Part shown: piece by piece, positions 32,961 to 41,479 of the stretch
How positions within the stretch are numbered: position 1 is the stretch's first letter
Layout: every line of letters starts with the position of its first letter
NCBI GenBank assembly: GCA_022825195.1
Contig: JAJDYL010000039.1
Coordinates: 1 to 51,641 of the forward strand
Length of the DNA stretch: 51,641 nucleotides
From: Alphaproteobacteria bacterium
Lineage (GTDB): Bacteria; Pseudomonadota; Alphaproteobacteria; Bin95
Direction: 5' to 3'
The notes under the pieces: model-generated
Databases searched by the model: none
The model's input: only the letters and a program-made list of their open reading frames with translations
Told to the model about the DNA's origin: nothing
Made by a program: the position numbers and the translations under genes

Positions 32961-34160
32961 ATGGCGGACGGCTTACCGGGACGGCCGGCGCGGTTCGCGG
33001 GCCGGCGGGGCCCGCTGGCGGGGCTGCTTCTGCGCAATTTGCTGTTCTCGATCTTGACGCTCGGCATCTACCGGTTCTGGGGCCGCACGCATGTCCGGCG
33101 TTTCGTCTGGCGCCATACCGTGCTGCTGGACGACGCGCTCGAATATCTCGGCACGGGCGGCGAGCTGTTCATCGGGTTCCTGATTGCCGTCGCCGCGCTG
33201 CTGCCCCTATTCGCTGCTTTTGCAGTGTTGCAGTTCCTGTTTGCCGACGGTCCGCAATATGCGCTGATCGCGCTCGAAATCCTCTACTACTTGGTGCTGT
33301 TCTTCCTGATCCAGATCGCGATCCACCGCATGCGCCGCTACCGGCTGACGCGCACGGCCTGGCGCGGCGTGCGTTTCGGGCTCGGCGGCTCGTCCTTCGC
33401 CTATGCGCGCATTTCCTTCGGCTACAGCCTGCTTACGGCCGCCACGCTCGGGCTTGCCTATCCCTGGATGCGGGTCGCGACGCTGGGCTATTTCGCCCGC
33501 CATGCCCATTTCGGCACTGCGGGCCTCTCCCTCGCGCCGAACGCGCGCTGGCTGTTCGTGCGCTGGTTGCCGGTCGTTGGATTGTCGTTCGGAGTGCCGG
33601 TGCTGGTCATCGCATTGAATTTGGGAGAAATGGAAACTGTAACCGGAGATCTGGAGGTTTACGGCACCGCCGGCGTTTCGGATGTTCTGGTGTCACTGAC
33701 GCTTTGGCCCCTGTTGCTGTTGCCGGTGGGCTTTCTCTTTTGGATCCGGTACCGGATCAGCGAGTTTCGGCATATGGTCGGGTGCATGGGTATCGGCGCA
33801 ACGGGCTTTTCTTCGGCAATCCGGAATCCGTTCATTTTCGGTCGTTTCGCCGTTTTTGTCCTCGTCATGGCTGCATTCGGCGCGCTGCTTGGCGCAATTG
33901 CGGTTTCCATGGCTACGGGCTTCGGAATGGCCGGTTCCGCGTCCGGCGTCGTTGCGGCCGTGCTTGTTCCGGCTCTGATATGGCTGCTGTCCGCCGGAAT
34001 AATCCGAATCCTGTTCCTGGACATCCCTTTGCTGAAGCATGTCTGCGAGACGCTGGAAATCGCGAATGCCGAAGCGCTGGACGAGGTTGTGCAGTCCTCC
34101 TCCGCAATCCCCGGCTATGGCGAGGGGACGGCGGAGGCGCTCGATGTCGGCGGGTTCTGA
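32961..34160 (+). CDS. DUF898 (YjgN-like) integral membrane protein
   Basis: 399 residues, ATG at 32961 after GGAGAGAAGGG. Starts with the typical DUF898 segment: ILTLGIYRFWGRTHVRRF after the first membrane helix, and this R/W-rich loop returns later as AYPWMRVATLGYFARHAHFG. About eight membrane helices follow. The role of YjgN proteins is not established. Base composition drops between about 33600 and 33950. Three bases separate its stop from the M48 protease gene; DUF898 and M48 genes are often adjacent in proteobacteria (from memory), so a joint membrane-quality task is likely. Confidence 0.85.
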   Translation: MADGLPGRPARFAGRRGPLAGLLLRNLLFSILTLGIYRFWGRTHVRRFVWRHTVLLDDALEYLGTGGELFIGFLIAVAALLPLFAAFAVLQFLFADGPQYALIALEILYYLVLFFLIQIAIHRMRRYRLTRTAWRGVRFGLGGSSFAYARISFGYSLLTAATLGLAYPWMRVATLGYFARHAHFGTAGLSLAPNARWLFVRWLPVVGLSFGVPVLVIALNLGEMETVTGDLEVYGTAGVSDVLVSLTLWPLLLLPVGFLFWIRYRISEFRHMVGCMGIGATGFSSAIRNPFIFGRFAVFVLVMAAFGALLGAIAVSMATGFGMAGSASGVVAAVLVPALIWLLSAGIIRILFLDIPLLKHVCETLEIANAEALDEVVQSSSAIPGYGEGTAEALDVGGF

Positions 34161-34163
34161 CGC

Positions 34164-35294
34164 GTGGCCCGGTATCCGGCTCGCTACTATGACGGGCTGA
34201 CTGCGCGCTCCCGCCCGGTCGAGGTCGAGATTGCGGCGACCGGGCTGGCGATCTTCGACGAAGCCGGCCCCGTGGCCAGTTCCTGGCCGGGCGAGCGCAT
34301 CAGGCTTGTGGAGAGGCCGCGTCCCGACGAGCCGGTGCGGCTGGGGCTGGCCGGCACCACGGCGCGGCTCATCGTGGACGATCCGGGGATGGTCGAAGCG
34401 CTCCGTGAGGCGGCGCCGCACCTGAAGCGCCAGCAACGGACCTCTGGACGGGCGGTGGCCCGCATCGCGCTCTGGGCCGTGCTGGCCGCCGGATCGGTAG
34501 CCAGCATCGTGCTGGTGCTCATTCCGCTGCTGTCGGTCCAGCTTGCGGCCGTCACCCCGGACTCCGCTAAGCTCCGTCTCGGCCGCGCGGTCCTCGTTCA
34601 GGTCGTCGGGCTGCTTCCGGGCCCGTCCGGCGAGACGGGCACGGGCCGCTATTGTTCGAACGAGCAGGGGACTGCAGCACTGGAGCGCCTCGTCGAGCGC
34701 CTCGCGGCGGACCTGCCGCATCCGCCGGAGTTGCGGTTGGTCGTCGTGAATTCCCGGCTGGTCAACGCCTTTGCGCTTCCCGGCGGCATCATGGTCTTCA
34801 CAAGGGGGCTGATCCGCGAAGCCGGCAGCGCTGAGGAGATAGCAGGCATTGCCGCGCACGAGCTCGGCCATGTCGTGCACGACCACTCGACCCGCGCGCT
34901 TTACCGGTCCTTCGCCGTATCGCTGCTGGTCGGCGTGCTGCTCGGCGACCTGACGGGCGGCGCGCTGACGGGCGGGCTGGCCGAGTGGCTGGTCAACACG
35001 GGCTATTCCCGCGAGGCCGAGCGGGAGGCGGACGCTTTCGCGCTCGCGCAGCTCGATGCCGCCGGCATCGGCACGCTGGGACTCGCGGAATTCTTCGCGC
35101 GTCTTGAGGAAAAGGAGAAGGACGACGGTGGGCTGCTGGCCCGCATGCTCTCCACCCATCCGGCCACCGAAGAACGCCTGGCGTTTATCCGGGGCGCACA
35201 ACGCCGGGCTCTCCGGCCCGCCATGAGCGAAGAAGACTGGTCAGCCACCCGGGACGCATGCCTGACGCTTCAAATGACGCCGCCGCTGCCGTAG
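34164..35294 (+). CDS. M48 family membrane metalloprotease
   Basis: 376 residues from a GTG. Cytosolic-looking N-terminal domain (1-95), one or two membrane helices at about 100-130, then the peptidase domain: zinc site HELGH at 232-236 with the third ligand Glu288 in EREADAFAL. NAFALPGGIMVFTRGL (about 201-216) is the typical strand before the site. Cuts membrane or misfolded outer-membrane proteins, as HtpX and BepA relatives do. Coupled to the DUF898 gene. Confidence 0.9.
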   Translation: MARYPARYYDGLTARSRPVEVEIAATGLAIFDEAGPVASSWPGERIRLVERPRPDEPVRLGLAGTTARLIVDDPGMVEALREAAPHLKRQQRTSGRAVARIALWAVLAAGSVASIVLVLIPLLSVQLAAVTPDSAKLRLGRAVLVQVVGLLPGPSGETGTGRYCSNEQGTAALERLVERLAADLPHPPELRLVVVNSRLVNAFALPGGIMVFTRGLIREAGSAEEIAGIAAHELGHVVHDHSTRALYRSFAVSLLVGVLLGDLTGGALTGGLAEWLVNTGYSREAEREADAFALAQLDAAGIGTLGLAEFFARLEEKEKDDGGLLARMLSTHPATEERLAFIRGAQRRALRPAMSEEDWSATRDACLTLQMTPPLP

Positions 35295-35337
35295 TAATCG
35301 GGCACAGAAAAGCAGCCGCCGGTGGGAGACAAGGTCG

Positions 35338-36489
35338 ATGTCGGAGCCCGGACTGACATTCACCTTCGGCATCGAGGAAGAATTCTTCCTGGTCGATCCG
35401 GAAACGCGCAACCTCATCGCCGACCCCGACCCGGGGATCATGGAGCGTTGCGAACGCGAGAGCGGCCCGCATACGGTGGTGCCCGAGCTGCTGCGCTCCC
35501 AGGTCGAGACCAATACGCGCGTCTGCTCCTCGATCGCGGACCTGCGCACCGCGCTTTCCGAAACGCGCCGGCTGGTCGTCGAGTCGGCGGAGGCCCACGG
35601 TGCGCGGGCGATGGCGGCCTCTACCCACCCCTTCGCAGCCTGGCGGGAGCAGCGGGTGACGCCGAAGGCGCGTTACCGCGACTTCGAGATTGCGATGCAG
35701 GAGGCCGTGCGCCGCTTTCTGGTGGGCGGCATGCACATACATGCCGGCTTCGGCGATCCCGACTCCCGCATCCGCGTGATGACGGCGCTCCGCCGCTATC
35801 TTCCGGCGTTCATCGCGCTCTCGGCGTCCTCGCCCTTCAATGCCGGCGGCTTTACCGGCTTCAAGTCCTACCGCCCCGTCATTATCGGGGCGCTCCCGCG
35901 CACCGGGCTTCCCCGCCCGTTTCGTTCGCGGGCCGAGTTCGACGGCTTGGTAGAGGACTACCGGCGCATCGACGCGATCCGGGACAGCAGCGAGATGCGC
36001 CCGGATATCCGCCCCTCCCATGCCTATCCGACGATCGAGCTCAGGAGCTGCGACATCTGCCCGCGCATGGACGAGTCGATCGCGCTCGCCGCGCTCTATG
36101 CCTCGCTTCTGCGGCGGCTGTCGCGGCTGGACGAAGGGGAAGGATTGCCGCCCGAACCGCCGACCGAGATCATCGCTGAGAACTGCTGGCTGGCGCAGCG
36201 CTACGGCACGCTGGCCTTCATCGGCGACGCGGAGCGGGGCGGGCGCGTTGATATCGCGGACTGGGTCGAGGCGCTGGTGGAGGATGTCGCCGGGGACGCC
36301 CGCGCCCTCGGCTGCGAGGAGGACCTCCGCCGGATTGCGGCGATCCTCTATGACGGCCCGTCGGCGGACCGGCAGCTTGAGTGCTTCGAGCTTTGCCGGA
36401 TCGAGGGTGCGGACCGCCGGGAAGCGTTCTGCGCCGTGGTGGACCAGGTGCTCGACGAGACCCGCGCTGGTACTGGCGCCGGTGACTGA
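35338..36489 (+). CDS. YbdK-type carboxylate-amine ligase (GCS2 family)
   Basis: 383 residues. GIEEEFFLVD at about 10-19 is the GCS2 signature, with GMHIHAGFGD (about 129-138) and ELRSCDICPRMDE (about 230-242) completing the active site of glutamate-cysteine ligase-like enzymes. ATP-dependent joining of a carboxylate and an amine; YbdK itself has weak gamma-glutamylcysteine synthase activity, and the natural substrates of this branch are uncertain. GGGAGA lies upstream of the ATG. Located between the M48 gene and glnE on the same strand. Confidence 0.88.
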   Translation: MSEPGLTFTFGIEEEFFLVDPETRNLIADPDPGIMERCERESGPHTVVPELLRSQVETNTRVCSSIADLRTALSETRRLVVESAEAHGARAMAASTHPFAAWREQRVTPKARYRDFEIAMQEAVRRFLVGGMHIHAGFGDPDSRIRVMTALRRYLPAFIALSASSPFNAGGFTGFKSYRPVIIGALPRTGLPRPFRSRAEFDGLVEDYRRIDAIRDSSEMRPDIRPSHAYPTIELRSCDICPRMDESIALAALYASLLRRLSRLDEGEGLPPEPPTEIIAENCWLAQRYGTLAFIGDAERGGRVDIADWVEALVEDVAGDARALGCEEDLRRIAAILYDGPSADRQLECFELCRIEGADRREAFCAVVDQVLDETRAGTGAGD

Positions 36490-36510
36490 TCCGTTGAACG
36501 CCCGCGCAAA

Positions 36511-39500
36511 ATGGCGCAGCCTTCCGGACGTTCCCGAATCGCGGATCGGCCTCGCATGACAGGTCTGGCAGGAGAGTGGATCGGCGGCGGCGCGGCGCTG
36601 CCGGGCATCGCCGACGCCGAGGCGGCGGAGACCTGCTGGCGGCGCTGGCGGGAAGCGGCGGATGAGGCGGAAGACGATGGCTTGCGCGCCTTCATGCTGG
36701 GGGCGGCGGAGGATCCGGCTGTCCGGCGGTTCCTGTCCCCAGTGTTCGCCAACAGCCCCTATCTCAGCCACGGCCTGATCTCGGACCCGGCTTTCGCAAG
36801 ACTGGTCCTGGAGGAGGGGCCTGATGCGGCCTGCGATGACGCGCACACGGCCGCCGCCGACCGCGCCGGATTCGAGGCGGAGTCGATGGCCGACATCATG
36901 CTCCGCCTGCGCCGGGCGAAGCGGCGCGCCGCACTTGCCATTGCACTGGCCGACATCGCGTCCGTCTGGCCGCTGGAAAAGGTGACCGGCGCGCTCTCGG
37001 GGTTCGCCGAGGCAGCGCTGGGCGCCGCGTTCCGGCACTTGCTGCGCGGCCTGCACGAGGCGCGCGAACTCGAACTGCCGGACCCCGGCGATCCCGAGCG
37101 CGGGTCGGGCCTGTTCGCGCTCGGCATGGGCAAGCTCGGCGCCCTGGAGCTCAACTATTCGAGCGATATCGACCTGATCCTGTTCTACGACCAGGAGCGC
37201 GCGCCCTATGTGGGCAGGCGGGGTTTGCCGCGGGTCTATACCCGGCTCGCGCAGGAACTGGTGCGCATCATGGGCCAGCAGACCGCAAACGGCTACGTGT
37301 TCCGCACCGACCTGCGCCTTCGCCCCGATCCGGGATCGACGCCGCCTGCCGTCTCGGTGCGCTCGGCGGAAGTGTACTACCGCGCCGCCGGGCGCACCTG
37401 GGAGCGGGCGGCCATGATAAAGGCGCGGCCGGTCGCCGGCGACATCGAGGCGGGGGAGGCGTTTCTGGAGACGCTGCAGCCCTTCGTCTGGCGCCGGCAC
37501 CTCGATTTTGCCGCGGCGCAGGAGATCGGGGCGATCAAGGAGCAGATCGATGCGTCGCACGGCGCCGGCGGGACAGGGCTGGCAGGACACAATGTAAAGC
37601 TGGGCCGGGGCGGCATCCGCGAAATAGAGTTCTTCGTGCAGGCCCAGCAGCTCGTCTGGGGCGGGCGCAATCCGGGCCTTCGCGGGCGCGGCACGCTTGA
37701 GACGCTGGACGCCCTTGCGCTGGAAGGCCATGTCGATGCCGGCGCGGCGGCGGAGCTTCGGGCGGCCTATGGCTTCCAGCGCCGCGTCGAGCACCGGCTG
37801 CAAATGGTGGACGACCGGCAGACGCACAGCCTTCCCGACAGGGAGGACGGCATGGCGGGCATTGCCGCGTTTCTCGCCTTCGCCTCCGCCGGCGAGTTCG
37901 AGAACCGGCTGAACGGGGATATCGCGGCGGTGGAGCGCCATTTCGGAGCACTGTTCGAAGACCCGCTGGATGCGCGCGGCGCAGAGGGAGTGGACTTTTC
38001 GCAAGAGGGCGCGTGCGAAGCGGCGCTCGCGGGCATGGGTTATGTCGATGCCGGGCAGGGGGCCGCGACGATCCGGCGCTGGATCGCGGGAGACGCCCCT
38101 GTCCTGCGCAGCGGCGAGGCGCGCGACCTGCTGGCAAGGCTCCTACCGAAGATTGTGGCGGCGTTCGCGACCGCGCCGGAACCCGATGCGGCCTTGTCGC
38201 GCTTCGACCGGTTCCTCGCCCGGCTGCCGGCGGACAGGCGGCTGTTGTCCCTATTGGCGGCCCGACCCGAACTGCTCGGCATCGTGACGGATGTAGCGGG
38301 TTCCGCGCCTTTGCTCTCCGCATGGCTGACGCGGCGTCCGCTTCTTCTGGAAAGCGCGCTCAGCCGCGATTTCATGGACCTCGACCTGCCGGATGAAGAG
38401 GGCCTGGAGCCGGAGATGGCGGAGGCGGCCCGCCAGGGCCTGGTGCGGCTCTTCTACGCGCGCGAGTTCGGTCGCGCGGAGATGCGGGCGGAACTGGATG
38501 AGGCGGCGGGCCGAGCCGGAGACCTGCTCGATGTGCTGGAAGTGGTGCGGCGCTGGGCCAATGACCGGATGTTTCAGATCGGCACCCATCTGCTGCGCGG
38601 CCGGCTGTCGCCGTTAGAGGCCGCGCCGCCGCTGGCCGACATCGCGGATGTGTGCATCGGCGCGTTGGCGCCGCCGGTGCAGGAGGCGTTCGCCGCTGCG
38701 CACGGGCGCGTTCCGGGCGGCAGGATGGCGGTGCTGGCGTTCGGCGAACTCGGCAGCCGCGAGATGACACTGAATTCCGATCTCGACCTCATGCTGCTCT
38801 ACGATCATGAAGGCGGGGACTCGGACGGCCCTCGGCCGCTGAATGCCGACGCCTACTATGCGCGGCTCTGTCGACGCCTGATGGCTGCGCTGACCGCCGA
38901 AACGGCCGAGGGCGGCCTCTACCGCATCGACATGCGGCCGCGCGGGACGGGCAGCAGCGGTCCGCTGGCCTGTTCGCTCCGGGCGTTTCTGGACTATCCG
39001 CACGACGATGCCGGGGCGCCGGAACTGGCGGCGCTGCGGCGCGCGCGGGTCGTGTGGTCCGAAGGCGGGCTGGGAGACCGGTTCGAGGAAGCGAAACGGG
39101 CAGTGCTGGCCGCACCGCGGCAGGCAGGACCGCTGGCTGCCGGCCTCGCCGCCGTTCGCGGGCGGCCCGGCGGCCCCGACGCCGACCTCTGGGCTATCGA
39201 GCACATGCCCGGCGGCCTGCGGGATGTGGCTGCCGCCGCGGACTTCCTGCGATTGCTCCACGCTGCCGAACGGCCATCCATCCTCGACGGCGATGCGCCG
39301 GCGGTTTTCGAGACGGCGCATGCCGCGGGTTCCATCGGCGCAGAGGCGGCGGAGGACCTTGCAGAAGCCGCACGACTCTGGCGCAACCTCTGGGGCCTCG
39401 TGCAACTGGCGGTCGAGGGAGATGTCGCCGGGGGAGCCGCCGGGCCGGCGCTCGTCGGCGCGATCGAGCGGTCGGGGGGGCGGCTAGTCTTCGAGGCCCT

Positions 39501-39582
39501 CGCCCGGTCGGTGACGGAGGTCGCCGCCCGGGCAGCCGGACATGTCGACGCCATTCTGGGCCCGGCAGAGGCCGGCGGGTAG
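36511..39582 (+). CDS. glnE: Glutamine synthetase adenylyltransferase/deadenylase
   Basis: 1023 residues, full length for an alphaproteobacterial bifunctional GlnE. Two nucleotidyltransferase domains: the N-terminal deadenylylase core GMGKLGALELNYSSDIDL near 205-222 and the C-terminal adenylyltransferase core GELGSREMTLNSDLDLMLLY near 745-764. Between them are the helical linker segments with NVKLGRGGIREIEFF and RRVEHRLQMVDDRQTH. GlnE switches glutamine synthetase on and off in response to PII and glutamine. The start is uncertain: the ATG at 36511 gives the longest frame, but the first 15 residues look non-coding and a second ATG lies at 36556; neither has a good ribosome binding site. Confidence 0.95.
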   Translation: MAQPSGRSRIADRPRMTGLAGEWIGGGAALPGIADAEAAETCWRRWREAADEAEDDGLRAFMLGAAEDPAVRRFLSPVFANSPYLSHGLISDPAFARLVLEEGPDAACDDAHTAAADRAGFEAESMADIMLRLRRAKRRAALAIALADIASVWPLEKVTGALSGFAEAALGAAFRHLLRGLHEARELELPDPGDPERGSGLFALGMGKLGALELNYSSDIDLILFYDQERAPYVGRRGLPRVYTRLAQELVRIMGQQTANGYVFRTDLRLRPDPGSTPPAVSVRSAEVYYRAAGRTWERAAMIKARPVAGDIEAGEAFLETLQPFVWRRHLDFAAAQEIGAIKEQIDASHGAGGTGLAGHNVKLGRGGIREIEFFVQAQQLVWGGRNPGLRGRGTLETLDALALEGHVDAGAAAELRAAYGFQRRVEHRLQMVDDRQTHSLPDREDGMAGIAAFLAFASAGEFENRLNGDIAAVERHFGALFEDPLDARGAEGVDFSQEGACEAALAGMGYVDAGQGAATIRRWIAGDAPVLRSGEARDLLARLLPKIVAAFATAPEPDAALSRFDRFLARLPADRRLLSLLAARPELLGIVTDVAGSAPLLSAWLTRRPLLLESALSRDFMDLDLPDEEGLEPEMAEAARQGLVRLFYAREFGRAEMRAELDEAAGRAGDLLDVLEVVRRWANDRMFQIGTHLLRGRLSPLEAAPPLADIADVCIGALAPPVQEAFAAAHGRVPGGRMAVLAFGELGSREMTLNSDLDLMLLYDHEGGDSDGPRPLNADAYYARLCRRLMAALTAETAEGGLYRIDMRPRGTGSSGPLACSLRAFLDYPHDDAGAPELAALRRARVVWSEGGLGDRFEEAKRAVLAAPRQAGPLAAGLAAVRGRPGGPDADLWAIEHMPGGLRDVAAAADFLRLLHAAERPSILDGDAPAVFETAHAAGSIGAEAAEDLAEAARLWRNLWGLVQLAVEGDVAGGAAGPALVGAIERSGGRLVFEALARSVTEVAARAAGHVDAILGPAEAGG

Positions 39583-39584
39583 CG

Positions 39585-40871
39585 ATGCTGCGCCGGATGG
39601 GTCTGGGAGCGGCATTCGCGGCATTGCCGCTGCCGGCCATGGCGGAGGCGGCGGCCGTGAACGCTGGCGATACGGCCTGGGTCATGGCCGCGAGCGCGCT
39701 CGTGCTGCTGATGACCCTGCCGGGGCTTGCCATGTTCTATGCCGGGCAGGTGCGGGCCCAAGCGGTCCTGTCGGTCGTCATGCAATGCTTCGCCGTCGCC
39801 TGCCTCTCCAGCGTTCTGTGGCTCGCGGTGGGCTACAGCCTCGCGTTCGGGGACAGCATGGGCGGGATCGCCGGCGGCTTCGGCAAGGCCTTTTTTGCGG
39901 GCCTCGGGCCGGATGCGCTCAGGGGCACGGTTCCGGAAATCGTCTTCGCTGTCTTCCAGATGTGCTTCGCGGTCATCGCACCGGCTCTCATCGTGGGCGT
40001 CTGGGTGGAGCGGATCCGCTTCCCGGCCGTGCTGATCGTGAGCGGGGCGTGGCTGTTGCTGGTCTATGCCCCGGTCTGCCACTGGGTGCGGGGCGGCGGC
40101 TGGCTGGCGGGCCTCGGCGTCATGGATTTCGCGGGCGGTCTCGTCGTCCATGCCTGCGCAGGCGTGTCGGCCCTTACGGTTGCGAAGCTCCTGGGCGGCC
40201 GGCGAGGCTTTCCCGGCCGTGTGCCGCCGCCACACAATCCCGGCATGACGGCCATCGGCGCGGCGCTGCTCTGGGTCGGCTGGTTCGGATTCAGCGGCGG
40301 CAGCGCCCTGGCGGCCGATGCGACGGCCGGCATGGCGGTCGCCGCAACGCATATCGCGGCCGCGGCCGCGGCCATGACCTGGGCCGCAATCGAATGGATC
40401 AGGTTTGGAAGAGCGTCGCTGGTCGGCGCCGCCACAGGAGCGGTTTCGGGCCTCGCGGCCGCGGCGGCGGCTTCGGGCTTCATCGGGCCCGCAGGCGCCC
40501 TGGTGCTGGGCGTGGTCGCGGGAGCGGCCTGTTTCGCCGCCGCGCAGACGGTGAGGAAGTCGTGGAAGATCGACGATTCGCTGGATGTGTTCGCCGTCCA
40601 CGGCGTTGGCGGCATCGCCGGTATGTTGCTGGTTGCGGTGCTGGCCTCGAATTCGCTTGGCGGCCCTGGTCTTGGAGAGGGGGTCGCCGCGGGCGGGCGA
40701 ATCGGCATGCAGGCGCTGGGACTGCTGGCGGTCGCGGCCTGGGCGGTCGCCGGAACCTTCATCATCGTCAAGGCCGCCGGTGCGCTGGTCGGAGGCCTGA
40801 GGGTGGACGAGGAGGACGAGCTGGTAGGGCTCGACCTTGCGGCCCACGGCGAACGGGGTTACGACCTGTAG
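39585..40871 (+). CDS. amt: Ammonium transporter (Amt/MEP/Rh family)
   Basis: 428 residues with an N-terminal signal-like helix (MLRRMGLGAAFAALPLPAMA) and eleven further helices. Conduction-pore twin histidines are in GLVVHACAG and DVFAVHGVGG, and the substrate-recruiting Asp is in VMDFAGG. It lets ammonium into the cell. It begins 3 bases after glnE, so both are on one transcript, pairing nitrogen uptake with control of glutamine synthetase. A glnK (PII) gene, the usual Amt partner, is not visible in the window. The C-terminal tail EEDELVGLDLAAHGERGYDL (in part) is the normal PII-contacting end. Confidence 0.95.
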   Translation: MLRRMGLGAAFAALPLPAMAEAAAVNAGDTAWVMAASALVLLMTLPGLAMFYAGQVRAQAVLSVVMQCFAVACLSSVLWLAVGYSLAFGDSMGGIAGGFGKAFFAGLGPDALRGTVPEIVFAVFQMCFAVIAPALIVGVWVERIRFPAVLIVSGAWLLLVYAPVCHWVRGGGWLAGLGVMDFAGGLVVHACAGVSALTVAKLLGGRRGFPGRVPPPHNPGMTAIGAALLWVGWFGFSGGSALAADATAGMAVAATHIAAAAAAMTWAAIEWIRFGRASLVGAATGAVSGLAAAAAASGFIGPAGALVLGVVAGAACFAAAQTVRKSWKIDDSLDVFAVHGVGGIAGMLLVAVLASNSLGGPGLGEGVAAGGRIGMQALGLLAVAAWAVAGTFIIVKAAGALVGGLRVDEEDELVGLDLAAHGERGYDL

Positions 40872-41009
40872 TCTCCGGCCGACTGCGAACATCGAAGGCT
40901 TTGTAGGGCGGTCGGATCGTGCGAGAATGGAGCGGACATCGATTGCAGCCGGGGGAGCCGGGTTCGCGCCGCGCCGGAGGCTGCAGTACCAAGGACAGGA
41001 GGCATAAGG

Positions 41010-41348
41010 ATGGAAGTGAGGATGGAACGGCGCGAGGGCGCCCTGCTTGCGGTGCCTGAAGGCCGCATCGACAGCGCCACGGCCCGCGATTTCGAGAGCA
41101 AGATGAAGGCGGCAATCCAGGACGACGACCGGGCCGTGGTCGTGAACCTGTCGCAACTCTCCTATATCAGCAGCGCCGGCCTCCGCGCAGTCCTGGTGAT
41201 CGCCAAGGGCCTCTGGCGGCGCGATGCGAGCTTCGCGCTGTGTGCGCTTCCCGATACCGTCCGGGAGATCGTGCAGCTCTCCGGTTTCGACAAGATCATC
41301 CAGATTCACGGCACCGAAGGCGAGGCGCTCGACGCGGTCGGCAGCTGA
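41010..41348 (+). CDS. STAS-domain anti-anti-sigma factor-like protein
   Basis: 112 residues making one STAS domain. The segment LSYISSAGLRAVLV (49-62) holds the phosphorylation site; by alignment with SpoIIAA the target is Ser55. An AGGAGG ribosome binding site precedes the ATG. Such proteins bind a kinase/anti-sigma partner (RsbW/SpoIIAB type) or serve as regulatory modules. No kinase, phosphatase or sigma factor gene is nearby, so it is an orphan here. It is not a SulP transporter fragment: no membrane part precedes it. Confidence 0.88.
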   Translation: MEVRMERREGALLAVPEGRIDSATARDFESKMKAAIQDDDRAVVVNLSQLSYISSAGLRAVLVIAKGLWRRDASFALCALPDTVREIVQLSGFDKIIQIHGTEGEALDAVGS

Positions 41349-41415
41349 CGGTTGCTCTTTCGCTGCACTTGCAGGAATGCCGGAGCCAAGTCCGAAGGGG
41401 CCCGGCCGGTCCGGG

Positions 41416-41444
41416 TTGGCAAGAGGGATTGCTGTCGACATAAT
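41416..41444 (+). promoter_or_regulatory. Sigma70-type promoter of the first peptide ABC operon
   Basis: -35 TTGGCA at 41416-41421 (five of six), 17-base spacer, -10 CATAAT at 41439-41444 (five of six). Transcription would begin near 41451, leaving about 30 bases to the ATG at 41480, which has GGGAGGGG as ribosome binding site. The clearest promoter in the window for a known gene. Confidence 0.6.
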
Positions 41445-41479
41445 CCCCCGGCGTCCATCGAACCGGGAGGGGAACAAGT

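Noticed and set aside
35185..38004. 939-codon open frame on minus across the ligase and glnE genes
   Set aside because: Antisense of two well-recognised genes; the translation has no family motif.
39585..40871. Long plus frames overlapping the ammonium transporter in other phases
   Set aside because: They begin inside glnE and lack hydrophobic segments; the 428-residue frame has all Amt motifs.
40883..40920. CCGACTGC / GCGGTCGG stem after the ammonium transporter
   Set aside because: Loop over 20 bases and no T run, so not an intrinsic terminator.
40944..40985. Inverted repeat TGCAGCC / GGCTGCA before the STAS gene
   Set aside because: Arms of 7 bases are 28 bases apart and no U run follows; not convincing as terminator or riboswitch.
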